From Rhizobium sp. CB3090 (GTDB lineage: Bacteria > Pseudomonadota > Alphaproteobacteria > Rhizobiales > Rhizobiaceae): DNA of 64,000 nt. Positions 9,705 through 18,901 of the stretch are shown here, in pieces; within the stretch, counting starts at the first letter, position 1, and the number at the start of each line of letters is the position of its first letter. The stretch covers positions 310,001 through 374,000 of the forward strand of contig NZ_CP121664.1 in the NCBI RefSeq assembly GCF_029714285.1, written 5' to 3'. The notes under the pieces were generated by a model. The model saw only the letters and a list, made by a program, of their open reading frames with translations. It was not told where the DNA came from and ran no database searches. The position numbers and the translations under genes are program-made.

Positions 9705-10895
9705 ATGGAGAACAATGTGATCAAGGAATTGCACTTCGAGTCAGGCGAGTTTCAAGCTCGCCTGACAGCCGTCAAGGAGGAAATGGCAAAGAGAGGTATC
9801 GATGTCCTGCTCCTCTCGGAACCGCCGAACCAAAACTATCTTACCGGCTATAACGCGTATTCCTTTTATACCCCGCAGATGGTCATTGTTGCTCAGGACC
9901 ACGCAGAGCCGATTTGGGTAGGGCGCTTCATGGACCGTGTTTCGGCCTCCATGACCACCTACCTGGCCGAGGATAACATTCGCGCCTATCCGGACACGTA
10001 TGTGCAATCGGCAACGCTGTCGGCTTACGACTTTATGGCCGATATCGTAAAGGAACTTGGAGGCGAAAAGGCGCGTATCGGCGTCGAAATGGGGGGCTAC
10101 TATTATCCTGCCCGCGGCCATGCCGATCTCACGCGCGCTTTGCCCAATGCCGAGTTCGTCGATGCCGACCTCCTTGTGGGCTGGATCCGGCTCGTCAAGA
10201 GCCCGGCAGAAGTGGCCATCATGCGGCAAGCCGGTCGGCTTGCGGACGTCGCCATGAAGCGGGTCATCGATACGGTGCAATCCGGCGTTCGTGAATGCGA
10301 TATCGCGGCGGCGATCTACCACCAGCAGATTTCCGGGACGCCAGAGTTCGGCGGCGACTACCCTTGCTGCCCTCCCGATCTTTGCATTGGCGAGCGCTCC
10401 ATCGCACCACATGCTGCCTGGACGGACGATCCCTTGCCGGAGTCCACCGTCGTCAACCTCGAGCTGAGCGGTTGCCGACATCGTTACCAGGTCAATCTGG
10501 CGCGCACGATTGTCGTCGGCCAGCCGTCAACTGCTTTCCTGAACCTCTCGGAAATTGCTGTCGAAGCCTTGAATGTCGGTCTCGAAGCCGTCCGACCTGG
10601 CCGCACCTGCTCGGAGGTCGACGCCGATTTCCGCAAGGCTCTCGCGCGTCACGGTATCGAGAAAGAGTCGCGCATCGGTTATCCGACCGGCATCGGGTTT
10701 CCGCCGGCCTCGGGTGAACGCACGGCAAGCATTCGCAAGGGCGACGAAACCGTGCTCAAGCCGGGCATGGTCTTCCACATGATGCCGGGCCTCTGGCTCG
10801 ACAATGTCGGCATCACGATCACACAGAGCTTTGCGGTCTCGGACACTGGCTATGAGCTTCTGACGAAGACCTCGCGCAAACTATTCGTCAAGTAA
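9705..10895 (+). CDS. M24 creatinase-fold hydrolase (ectoine hydrolase / EutD-like), paralogue 1
   Basis: This 396-residue protein has the two-domain creatinase/aminopeptidase P layout: an N-terminal domain to about 160 and a pita-bread C-domain. The two metal-binding aspartates of true M24 peptidases are absent. The motif reads NLELSGCRHRYQVNLART, as in the metal-independent creatinase and ectoine hydrolase (DoeA/EutD) group. It should therefore cleave a C-N bond of a small cyclic or guanidino-type compound rather than a peptide. A second copy lies at 15637-16818. Of the two, this one is less like DoeA, and its substrate may differ. Confidence 0.82.
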   Translation: MENNVIKELHFESGEFQARLTAVKEEMAKRGIDVLLLSEPPNQNYLTGYNAYSFYTPQMVIVAQDHAEPIWVGRFMDRVSASMTTYLAEDNIRAYPDTYVQSATLSAYDFMADIVKELGGEKARIGVEMGGYYYPARGHADLTRALPNAEFVDADLLVGWIRLVKSPAEVAIMRQAGRLADVAMKRVIDTVQSGVRECDIAAAIYHQQISGTPEFGGDYPCCPPDLCIGERSIAPHAAWTDDPLPESTVVNLELSGCRHRYQVNLARTIVVGQPSTAFLNLSEIAVEALNVGLEAVRPGRTCSEVDADFRKALARHGIEKESRIGYPTGIGFPPASGERTASIRKGDETVLKPGMVFHMMPGLWLDNVGITITQSFAVSDTGYELLTKTSRKLFVK

Positions 10896-11007
10896 AGATT
10901 GATTTCGGTGCATACTCATCTGTTTCCAACATGTCTTGTTCGCTTTCGAATTGGCAGGGCCAGTTCGGATGAGTTTCTGTGCCGGAGGTCAATGAACGAC
11001 AGAAGCT

Positions 11008-11030
11008 TGCGGGGCGGTCTATGCCCCGCA
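11008..11030 (+). terminator. Hairpin after the first M24 gene
   Basis: TGCGGGGC and GCCCCGCA form a perfect 8-bp stem with a 7-nt loop in the gap before the AsnC-type gene. No T-run follows. It may be a weak terminator or attenuator. Confidence 0.35.
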
Positions 11031-11078
11031 GGCGTCAACGCGCTTTCCCAACACGGCGTCCACGTGGAGGGTTAGGCA

Positions 11079-11546
11079 ATGGTGGAACTCGATCGCGCGG
11101 ACATAGCGCTCCTCCAGGCAGTTCAAAAGAACAACCGACTGACCTCGGAGGAACTCGCGGCCGTCGTTCATCTCTCTCCAACGGCATGCCAACGACGCTT
11201 GAGGCGCTTGCGCAACGAGGGCGTCATTGAGGGCGACGTTTCGATCGTTTCACCCAAGGCAGTGGGGCGACATATCACCATGATCGTCATGGTGTCCCTC
11301 GAACGAGAAAGGGCCGACATCGTCGACCGTTTCAAAACGGCGATCCGCAATACCCGCGAAGTGATGATGGGTTTCTACGTCACTGGGGATGCCGACTTCA
11401 TGCTCGTCGTTACCGCCAAAGACATGGAGGACTACGAACACTTCACGCGCCGGTTCTTCTATGAAAATGCGGATATCAAAGGCTTCAAGACGATGGTTGT
11501 GATGGATCGCCTCAAGGCGAGCTTCGCGATCCCTCTCGAGGCGTAG
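11079..11546 (+). CDS. Lrp/AsnC family transcriptional regulator (DoeX-like)
   Basis: This 155-residue protein has the typical Lrp/AsnC pattern: helix-turn-helix near residues 20-45 (LTSEELAAVVHLSPTACQRRLRRL), then a RAM effector domain with the GDADFMLVVTAKDMEDYEHF segment. AsnC-type DoeX regulators accompany ectoine catabolic genes, so the position between the M24 gene and the M20/eutBC genes supports local control by a pathway intermediate. The effector is not identifiable from sequence. Confidence 0.88.
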   Translation: MVELDRADIALLQAVQKNNRLTSEELAAVVHLSPTACQRRLRRLRNEGVIEGDVSIVSPKAVGRHITMIVMVSLERERADIVDRFKTAIRNTREVMMGFYVTGDADFMLVVTAKDMEDYEHFTRRFFYENADIKGFKTMVVMDRLKASFAIPLEA

Positions 11547-11703
11547 CAATGGTCGCTGCGACATATCTCGTTACGGAGCCAGGTCCGGTGCGGGTTCCGT
11601 GTTTTGCAGGAACCCTGCGCGATGTGCGTTCAAATCGACGAGTTCTGCCGCTCAGCCGCTGCTACCATTGACGCCAGACAACGATGAAAGACGTAAGATC
11701 ACA

Positions 11704-12888
11704 ATGAACACAACCACCAACAACTTGCTCTCCGAAGTCGAACGCAATGCCGTTGTCGAGATGAGACACGCCATGCATCGCGAGCCCGAGCTTTCCAACA
11801 ACGAGTGGAAAACCCAGAAGCGGATTATCGAGACTTTGGCCGGCTTCGGCTTGACCGAGGTGACGACTTTCCACAAGACCGGTGTCTATCTCGATATCCA
11901 AGGTCTGGCACCCGGCGCAAATCGATCGATCGCGCTGCGTGGGGACATTGATGCCCTTCCCATTCAGGAAGCCCGTGACGACCTGCCTTACCGGTCGCAA
12001 GTTCCAGGCGTGATGCACGCGTGCGGCCACGACATGCACGGCTCAATTGCTCTAGGAATGGCCCTTGCTTTCCATCGCATGCGTGAAAATTTCTCCGGAA
12101 GACTGAGGGTCTTCTTTCAGCCGGCCGAAGAGGCAGAGCCGCTCGGCGGTAGGACCGTCGTCGACGAGAGGCTTCTCGACGGGTTTGATGCCGCAGTCGG
12201 ATTTCATGTCCGCACCGACATTGCTGCGGGCTCATACGGCGCCCGTGCAGGCGCTGTGACGAAATCGGCAGATCAATTCTCGCTTGAATTTACCGGAACC
12301 ATGGCACACGGCGCCAAACCGCATCTGGGCGTCGATGCAATTGCGATCGCCGGAGCCTTCATCAATGAAGTGCAGAAGGTCGTGTCTCGGGAAATGCCGG
12401 TCGACGATGGCGCTATCGTCACGATCGGGACCATTCGTGGTGGTGAAGCGACGAACATCATCTGCCCCTCGGTTACGATGACAGGCACGATCCGCACAAG
12501 CAGCCCCGAGCGAAGGAAGCTGTTGGTCCAGCGCGTTGGCGAAATCGCCGAAGGTGTCGCTGCGATGCACCGGGGGCGGGCGGAGTTCACCTCGCACGCA
12601 GGCGAGCCTCCTGTCGTCAACGACAGCGAAATGGTCGCGCTGTTTAAGCAGATCGTCGTGCAGACGGACGGTGAGGACCGATATGTCGAGGGCTCGGCGA
12701 GCTCCGGCAGCGACGACTTCGGTTTTTACTCGAGCCGCCTCCCATCCATCTATTTCTGGTTCGGCAGCAAGGAGCCCGGAAACGAGTCCGGCGTCCACAC
12801 GCCGACCTTCGGTGTCTCTGACAATACGCTGATCCCGACAACGGAACTGGCCATCCGCTACTGCTGGGAGCTATTCCAAAGCGCGTGA
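11704..12888 (+). CDS. M20 family amidohydrolase (hippurate hydrolase / N-acyl-amino acid deacylase type)
   Basis: This 394-residue metal-dependent amidohydrolase has metal-ligand motifs MHACGHDMH and FQPAEEAEPLGG, and a lid domain around FTGTMAHGAKPHLGVDA. The C-terminal ligand region is GSASSGSDDFGFY. It probably removes an acyl group from an N-acylated amino acid. In known ectoine pathways N-acetyl-diaminobutyrate is deacetylated by the unrelated AstE-like DoeB/EutE. No such gene is visible here, so this enzyme may stand in for it (inference). ATG 11704 fits the family start. The frame is open to 11599. Confidence 0.85.
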   Translation: MNTTTNNLLSEVERNAVVEMRHAMHREPELSNNEWKTQKRIIETLAGFGLTEVTTFHKTGVYLDIQGLAPGANRSIALRGDIDALPIQEARDDLPYRSQVPGVMHACGHDMHGSIALGMALAFHRMRENFSGRLRVFFQPAEEAEPLGGRTVVDERLLDGFDAAVGFHVRTDIAAGSYGARAGAVTKSADQFSLEFTGTMAHGAKPHLGVDAIAIAGAFINEVQKVVSREMPVDDGAIVTIGTIRGGEATNIICPSVTMTGTIRTSSPERRKLLVQRVGEIAEGVAAMHRGRAEFTSHAGEPPVVNDSEMVALFKQIVVQTDGEDRYVEGSASSGSDDFGFYSSRLPSIYFWFGSKEPGNESGVHTPTFGVSDNTLIPTTELAIRYCWELFQSA

Positions 12889-12917
12889 TGATTGATCTCG
12901 CGTAAGGGGTGACCGGA

Positions 12918-13891
12918 ATGATCGATCTCAACGATATTGAAGATGCCCGAAAGCGCATCAAAAACCATATACTGACCACCCCGCTCACCCACTCGCCTTC
13001 GTTGTCGAGTATCTCCGGCGTTTCCGTTTATCTGAAACTGGAGCACCATCTGACCACGGGCAGTTTCAAGCTGCGCGGCGCCTTTAATGCGGTTCTCCAG
13101 CTATCTCAGGAAGAGCGGGCGCGGGGCGTTGTCGCCGCCTCGACCGGCAACCACGGACGCGCTCTTTCCTTCGCGGCGAAAGCTTGCGGGGTTAAGGCAA
13201 CAATCTGCATGTCCAACCTTGCACCCGACAACAAGATCTCCGAAATCCGGCAGCTGGGTCCCGAGGTCCGCATTGTAGGAAAATCGCAAGACGATGCTCA
13301 GGAAGACGCCGAGAGATTGGTCGGCGAGGGAAGATGCCAGGTCCCACCGTTTTCATCCCGCAATCATCGCCGGCCAGGGAACGCCCGGACTGGATTGTCG
13401 AGGCGCTGCCAGAAGTGGCAACTGTGCTTATCCAACTGTCTGGTGGAGGATCAGCCTCGGGAGTTGCGGCAGCAGTCAAAAGCCTCCGACCTCAAGCTCG
13501 CGTCATTGGCCTTACAACGGATCGCGGCGGCGCGATGAAAGCCAGCCTTGATGCGGGACGTCCTGTCCAGGTTGAAGAAATCGAAAGTCTCGTGGACTCG
13601 CTCGGCGGGGGCATCTGGCTCTCCAACAAATGGACATTTTTTATGTGCCGCGAACTATTAGACGACGTTGTATTGTTGAGCGAACCCGAGATAGCGGCTG
13701 GCATTCGACATGCCTACGCGCAGGAGCGCGAGGTGGCGGAGGGCGCCGGGGCGATCGGGATCGCAGCCCTGCTGGCAAATAAAATCGACGGTCTGCATGG
13801 ACCTGTTGTGACGGCACTGTCCGGCCGCAATATCGATATGAATTTGCATCACCGCATCGTCAGCAATGAGAATGACGGGTTGGCGTCATGA
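12918..13891 (+). pseudogene. eutB: eutB-type threonine/serine dehydratase, two frameshifts
   Basis: PLP fold-type II enzyme of the EutB class. The N-terminal half is in one frame: the PLP lysine motif TTGSFKLRGAFNA, and STGNHGRAL. Near 13350 the reading moves to a second frame (HPAIIAGQGTPGLD). Near 13391 it moves to a third frame that runs to the end, with the phosphate-binding LSGGGSASGVAAAVK and ADSLGGGI-like segments. Both shifts fall within about 45 bp in a conserved region. EutB takes part in converting hydroxyectoine to ectoine. As written the gene cannot give a full protein. Sequencing error is possible, but two shifts so close argue for real decay. Confidence 0.75.
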
Positions 13892-14727
13892 GATCGACGA
13901 CTATTCTGACCGAACGGCAGCTAAGAAAGCTGGTGTCGTTGGATTTGGAAGCCATCGGTTGCGTGGACGAGGCATTTCAAACGCTAGCAACAAAAAAGGT
14001 CGTCATGCCGCCGATTCTGCTCTCCAGCAAAACGGGATTGGTTCAGGCGTTGTTGCTCGACAATGGCTATCTCACGGATATTCGCACCGCCGCAGCCGGC
14101 GCGGTAGCTGCAAGGCATCTCGCGCGCAAAGAGGCGACGGTGGCTGCCGTATTTGGTGCGGGGATGCAGGCGCGTCTGCAACTGCAGGCGCTCACGTTGG
14201 TTCGGTCGGTTCGCGAGGCCCGCGTTTGGGCGCGCGACAACTCCAGGGCCGAGAAGACGGCGGGACAATTGTCCCTGTTGGGTATCAGGGTGCCGGTCTG
14301 TCACAGCCGGGAAGAAGCCGTCGCCGGCGCACACGTGATCATCATCACAACGCCGGCCGATCACCCCATTCTTGAAGCCCATTGGCTCGAACCGGGACAG
14401 CACGTCACGGCCATGGGTTCGGATGCTGAATATAAGAACGAAATTGAGCCCCAGGCCATTGCCCGCGCCGACCTCTACGTCGCGGACAGCCTTTCTCAAA
14501 CGCGTCTGCTGGGTGAGTTGCACCATGCAATAGCGGTTGGCGCGGTCGGTGAAGACCACTCTTTTCCAGAACTCGGCCAAATTGCTGCCGGTACGATCGC
14601 CGGACGGACCAACGATAACCAGATCACCATTGCCGATCTGACCGGAGCAGGGATCCAGGACACCGCCATTGCCAATCTCGCCTTTGCGAGGGCACTTGCC
14701 GCGAAAGCCGGAACCAGGATCGAGTGA
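13888..14727 (+). CDS. eutC: eutC-type ornithine cyclodeaminase family protein with internal deletion
   Basis: This 279-residue protein is about 50 residues shorter than the family norm of ~330. The N-terminus (TILTERQLRKLVSLDLEAIG ... VVMPPILL) jumps directly to SSKTGLVQALLLDNGYLTD. The missing stretch would hold the conserved VDVKTAYVPG and PGF..N substrate-site region. The deletion is in frame. The NAD(P) fold (AAVFGAGMQARLQLQAL) is intact. It starts in ATGA overlap with the eutB stop. An enzyme without the deleted strand-loop region is unlikely to be active. Confidence 0.75.
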   Translation: MRSTTILTERQLRKLVSLDLEAIGCVDEAFQTLATKKVVMPPILLSSKTGLVQALLLDNGYLTDIRTAAAGAVAARHLARKEATVAAVFGAGMQARLQLQALTLVRSVREARVWARDNSRAEKTAGQLSLLGIRVPVCHSREEAVAGAHVIIITTPADHPILEAHWLEPGQHVTAMGSDAEYKNEIEPQAIARADLYVADSLSQTRLLGELHHAIAVGAVGEDHSFPELGQIAAGTIAGRTNDNQITIADLTGAGIQDTAIANLAFARALAAKAGTRIE

Positions 14728-14887
14728 TCACGAGCGACAGGGGTTGGACATCACACGAGGGCGCCCACCGGAAGAGGCTTTGTAACGAGAATGCAAGGCG
14801 CAGCCCGCGTTCTCTTCATCAAGGTCAGAATTCAATTTGGGTTTATCTTAGAGCGGCGAATGCCGTTTAAACCAAGGAGCTTATTTC

Positions 14888-15604
14888 ATGTCTTCGCAAA
14901 GCAGCCTCACTCTCGGAATTCTTGAGCTCGATGAAGGCCTGTCGCCCGACAGCCCAACTTTCCCTCCGCGCGAAGGATCGCTCTTGCACCCGGCGACTTT
15001 CAACCGGCCTGTGATTACAGACATGGTGGAAGGCGCTCTTGCGGAGATGATCATTCGCGGCTATGCCGCACTCGAAAGTGCCTGTGTAGGTGCCGCCAAG
15101 CGGCTCGTCGCCCGAGGTGCCGGCGTGATTACCGCTGACTGCGGTTTTTTCATCCGACACCAGCAAGCGATCGCAGCGGCAGTCAACGTGCCGGTCGTGA
15201 CTTCCAGCCTGCTCCTCATTCCGGTTCTGCTGCGGCAACTGGCACCTCAGAAAAAACTTGCCGTTTTGACTGCCGACGCCCGACATTGCAGTGAAGACGT
15301 ATTGGGTATCGAAAATCCTGCAGATCGCAAGCGCGTGGTCGTGGGAGGAATCGAAGGTGGAGTTTACGTGCGCAACGCTTTGGCTCGACCGTTCGTGCGC
15401 ACGGACGTTGAGCAGATTGAGCGGGAGGTTGGTGAGCGCATTGCGCAACTTCGCGCAGACCATCCTGATATCGCAATAATACTCTTCGAGTGCACAGGCT
15501 TTCCTATCGTTGCAAATGCTCTTCGATCAAAGACAGGGCTGCCCATCTACGACATCACGGACCTATGCAGGCTGACGCTCGCCGCAGTTGCCGGCCGCGT
15601 GTGA
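14888..15604 (+). CDS. Aspartate/glutamate racemase superfamily protein
   Basis: This 238-residue two-lobed protein of the Asp/Glu/hydantoin racemase and arylmalonate decarboxylase superfamily carries the two candidate catalytic cysteines in VITADCGFF and LFECTGFPI. It starts after an AAGGAG site. In ectoine clusters the EutA protein belongs to this superfamily, but the similarity here is to the broader group, so I do not assign eutA firmly. It probably acts in stereochemical handling or isomerisation of the cluster's substrate. Confidence 0.75.
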   Translation: MSSQSSLTLGILELDEGLSPDSPTFPPREGSLLHPATFNRPVITDMVEGALAEMIIRGYAALESACVGAAKRLVARGAGVITADCGFFIRHQQAIAAAVNVPVVTSSLLLIPVLLRQLAPQKKLAVLTADARHCSEDVLGIENPADRKRVVVGGIEGGVYVRNALARPFVRTDVEQIEREVGERIAQLRADHPDIAIILFECTGFPIVANALRSKTGLPIYDITDLCRLTLAAVAGRV

Positions 15605-15636
15605 CATGTATTTCGACGTTCCGGGGAGGATCTGAG

Positions 15637-16818
15637 ATGAACGACGAAATGTTACGGTTCGAATTGCCCGAATACAAAACGCGCCTCGAAAAGGCGCGTG
15701 GGGCCATGGAGAAGGCGGGCATCGACTTACTTGTCGTAACCGATCCAGCCAACATGGGCTGGCTGACGGGCTACGATGGCTGCTCCTATTACGTTCCCCA
15801 ATGCGTCGTGGTGTCTAAGGATAGAGATCCGCTTTGGTTCGGCCGGCGCATGGACGCCAACGGTTGCCGCAGAACGGCTTATATCGGCGTAGATCGCATC
15901 AAATGGTACGGCGACGAATACGTTCAGTCCGACACTCTGCATGCAATGTCGGTCCTGGGACAGATCATTGTAGACGAGGGCCATGGCTCGGCGACGATCG
16001 GCGTCGAAAAGGATAGTAGCTGCCTGTCGGCTCGATCGTTTGAAGCGCTCTCCGCGTCGCTCCCCAATGCTAAATTCAAGATTGCAGACAGGCTGATCAA
16101 CTGGCAGCGCCTGATCAAGTCGCCGCGAGAAATCGAGTACATGCGCGGCGCAGGCAAGATCGTCGAAGCGATGTATCAGCGTGTCGGTGAAGTACTGCGA
16201 CCGGGCGTGAAGCAATCCGACGTGATCGCTGAACTCACTTATGTCGGCACCCGAGGCGTCGACGCCTACTGGGGTGATTATCCCGCCTGCGTCCCGAACC
16301 TTGGTGCAGGTGCAGATGCGTCCGCCCCGCACCTGACCTGGACTGACCGCCCGATACGGGCCGACGAAAGCATTTTCTTCGAGCTTGCCGGCGTTCACAA
16401 ACGCTATCACTGCCCCCTGTCGCGGACCTACTACCTCGGGCGACCTACCCAGCAGATACTGGACGCTGAAAAAGCAGTTCTCGACGGCATGCAGGCGGGG
16501 CTCGAAAAAGCAGTGGCGGGGAATTGCTGCGAGGACATTGCGAAGGCTTATTCCGGAACTTTGGCGCGATGCGGTTTTGAGAAAACGAGTCGCTCGGGCT
16601 ATCCGATCGGGATGGGGTACCCGCCGGCATGGGGCGAGAACTCGGCGAGCTTCCGGGAGGGGGACAAGACGGAGCTACGCCCGGGTATGACGTTCCATTT
16701 CATGTCCGGCCTTTGGTACGGCGACTGGGGCATCGAAATCACGGAAAGCATCCTGATTACCGATGCCCAAGTCGAATTTTTGTCCAACGTTCCCCGGAAA
16801 TTGCTCGTCATCGAGTGA
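15637..16818 (+). CDS. eutD: M24 creatinase-fold hydrolase, ectoine hydrolase (DoeA/EutD)-like, paralogue 2
   Basis: This 393-residue protein resembles EutD/DoeA along its length, with the N-terminal segment DLLVVTDPANMGWLTGYDG and FFELAGVHKRYHCPLSRT in the active-site region. Metal-ligand aspartates are absent, as in ectoine hydrolase and creatinase. A strong GGGGAGGA site precedes ATG 15637; the frame is open to 15490. In this family the ring of ectoine is opened to N-acetyl-diaminobutyrate. It follows the racemase-like gene by 32 bp and is presumably co-transcribed with it. Confidence 0.82.
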   Translation: MNDEMLRFELPEYKTRLEKARGAMEKAGIDLLVVTDPANMGWLTGYDGCSYYVPQCVVVSKDRDPLWFGRRMDANGCRRTAYIGVDRIKWYGDEYVQSDTLHAMSVLGQIIVDEGHGSATIGVEKDSSCLSARSFEALSASLPNAKFKIADRLINWQRLIKSPREIEYMRGAGKIVEAMYQRVGEVLRPGVKQSDVIAELTYVGTRGVDAYWGDYPACVPNLGAGADASAPHLTWTDRPIRADESIFFELAGVHKRYHCPLSRTYYLGRPTQQILDAEKAVLDGMQAGLEKAVAGNCCEDIAKAYSGTLARCGFEKTSRSGYPIGMGYPPAWGENSASFREGDKTELRPGMTFHFMSGLWYGDWGIEITESILITDAQVEFLSNVPRKLLVIE

Positions 16819-17341
16819 CTAGCCCACCCAATTATTCGCAATCCCATTTCTCGAAAAACGGCGATGATCAGGAAACTCTTCGCCGACCGAGTCGAGGGGG
16901 CCCGACATGCGGCGCCTGACGAGCGCGACGTGCTAGCAGCAACGCTGTCTCGAGACCGTGATCGTTTTGACAAAGGTGGGCCGCGGTGCCCGAGATTGGA
17001 GTCCGATTTTACCTGAGGCAGGCCGGCAGGGACCCGGCTTCGCTCTACTCATGTTCCGGCAGTACGCGGTCGCTTCCACCCAGATTAGTCGGGCTGTACG
17101 AGGAAATCGGCAAAGCCCCTACAGATAACGAATTACTGCATAAAGCGGAAAAGATTGCAGAAACCCTGCGTCATCCGAAAGCGAAAGGGTGCGATTTAGC
17201 TCGCACTTGCAGGCAGTATCGTCTGAGCGGGTCGGCCAAGCGAAAGCTGACCTAAACTCGAGGTTTTGCAGCTCGCGCTCAATCTCACCAGTTCACAGAT
17301 GGAAAATTCGCCGCCGAGAAGCGGCGGAGGAAGGGGTTAAC
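16819..17341. other. Intergenic stretch, no gene identified
   Basis: About 520 bp separate the second M24 gene from the next aminotransferase. A small frame at 16986-17255 (89 codons) has no recognisable domain and no good ribosome binding site. The start of the downstream gene is set by GGAGG just before 17342. Confidence 0.4.
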
Positions 17342-18745
17342 ATGACCATAAATATCAAAGACATAGCAGAGAAAGATCGCAACTCTGTCCTGCACCCTTT
17401 CACGCAGCTCAAGGATTTCGCCGCCGGCAAGCTTGGCGAGCCGACGATCGTCGAGACCGGCAAGGGGATCCGCATCCAGGATGTCCATGGCACCCAATTG
17501 ATCGACGGTTTTGCCGGCCTCTATTGCGTCAATGTCGGCTATGGCCGTACCGAAATCGCCGAGGCGATTTCGCGCCAGGCGCATCGTCTGGCCTATTACC
17601 ATTCCTACGCTGCGCACACGACCGATGAGCTTGCGGTCCTCTCCGATCGTCTCGTGAAGATGGCTCCGGGCAACATGAGCAAGGTGTTCTACGGTATGTC
17701 CGGCTCGGACGCCAACGAGACCCAGGCCAAGCTCGTCTGGTACTACAACAACCTGCGCGGCAAGCCGAAGAAGAAGAAGATCATCTCGCGCGAACGCGGC
17801 TATCACGGTTGCAGTGTTGTCTCTGGATCCATGACTGGGATGAGCTTCTATCACGACTATATGGATCTGCCGCTGCCGCAGATCGACCATACCGGTGTTC
17901 CGCACCACTATTGGGGCGCCAACCCAGGGGAGACCGAACGCGAATTCTCGGCCCGTCGTGCTGCTGAGCTCGACGAGATGATCGAGACGCTCGGTCCCGA
18001 CAATGTCGGCGCCTTCATTGCTGAACCGGTGCTTGGTACCGGTGGCATCACGCCGCCCCCGGAAGGCTATTGGGAAGCGATCCAGGCGGTGCTCAAGAAG
18101 TACGACGTCCTTTTGATCGCAGACGAAGTGATAACCGGCTTCGGCCGCACCGGCTCGATGTTCGGCTCGCAGCACTACGGCATTGAACCCGACCTGATCA
18201 CGGTCGCCAAGGGCCTGACCTCGGCCTACTTCCCGCTCTCTGCCTCAATCGTCGGTGAGAAGGTCTACAAGGTCATAGAAGAAGGGGCCGATAAGGTCGG
18301 CGCCTTCTCGCACGGATACACCTATTCCGGCCACCCGATTGGCGCGGCCGCCGCAAATGCGGTACTGGACATCGTCGAGAAGGAAAACCTGCCCGGCAAC
18401 GCCCGCGAAGTCGGCGCCTATTTCCAGGCCCAGCTCAAGGAAAAGTTCGCACAGCTGCCGATCGTCGGTGAAGTGCGTGGCGTCGGCCTGATGGGCGCGA
18501 TCGAATTCGTTGGCAACCGTGAGAACAAGACCCGTTTCGATCCATCGCTGAAGGTCGGTGCTCGCGTATCCAAGGCCGCCCGAGACCGCGGCCTGATCGC
18601 CCGAGCTATGCCGCATGGCGACATCCTCGGCTTTGCCCCGCCGCTCGTTACCACGAAGGCGGAGATCGACGAGATCGTCTCGATCGCCGAAAAGGCGGTG
18701 AGCTGCGTCATCGATGACCTCGTTCGCGACGGTCAGAAGATCTGA
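17342..18745 (+). CDS. Class III aminotransferase (DoeD / omega-amino acid:pyruvate type)
   Basis: This 467-residue PLP enzyme has VTVAKGLTSAYFPLS holding the Schiff-base lysine, LLIADEVITGFGRTG holding the pyridine-N aspartate, and GMSGSDANETQ as the phosphate-binding loop. The sequence LHPFTQLKDFAAG at the N-terminus is typical of aspartate-aminotransferase-family proteins that use diaminobutyrate, beta-alanine or GABA with pyruvate or 2-oxoglutarate. ATG 17342 is chosen for its strong GGAGGAAGG site. Paired with the aldehyde dehydrogenase that follows, it would convert diaminobutyrate to aspartate semialdehyde in an ectoine-type route (inference). Confidence 0.87.
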   Translation: MTINIKDIAEKDRNSVLHPFTQLKDFAAGKLGEPTIVETGKGIRIQDVHGTQLIDGFAGLYCVNVGYGRTEIAEAISRQAHRLAYYHSYAAHTTDELAVLSDRLVKMAPGNMSKVFYGMSGSDANETQAKLVWYYNNLRGKPKKKKIISRERGYHGCSVVSGSMTGMSFYHDYMDLPLPQIDHTGVPHHYWGANPGETEREFSARRAAELDEMIETLGPDNVGAFIAEPVLGTGGITPPPEGYWEAIQAVLKKYDVLLIADEVITGFGRTGSMFGSQHYGIEPDLITVAKGLTSAYFPLSASIVGEKVYKVIEEGADKVGAFSHGYTYSGHPIGAAAANAVLDIVEKENLPGNAREVGAYFQAQLKEKFAQLPIVGEVRGVGLMGAIEFVGNRENKTRFDPSLKVGARVSKAARDRGLIARAMPHGDILGFAPPLVTTKAEIDEIVSIAEKAVSCVIDDLVRDGQKI

Positions 18746-18901
18746 CGGTAGGCGGTCGAAGGCTCGACCGCCATGCAAACTCCGTTCTCATTCGTCCGTC
18801 GTGCCGAGTGGACCACGGCGGCGGTCATGGGGTTGTGCATTGATCAACAAAGATAACCGCCGCACATGCCGGCGCATCATCAGGGAAGGGAAGCTGGCAT
18901 C

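Noticed and set aside
17285..18175. 296-codon minus-strand frame under the second aminotransferase
   Set aside because: It is the mirror of a GC-rich gene with clear motifs on the plus strand.
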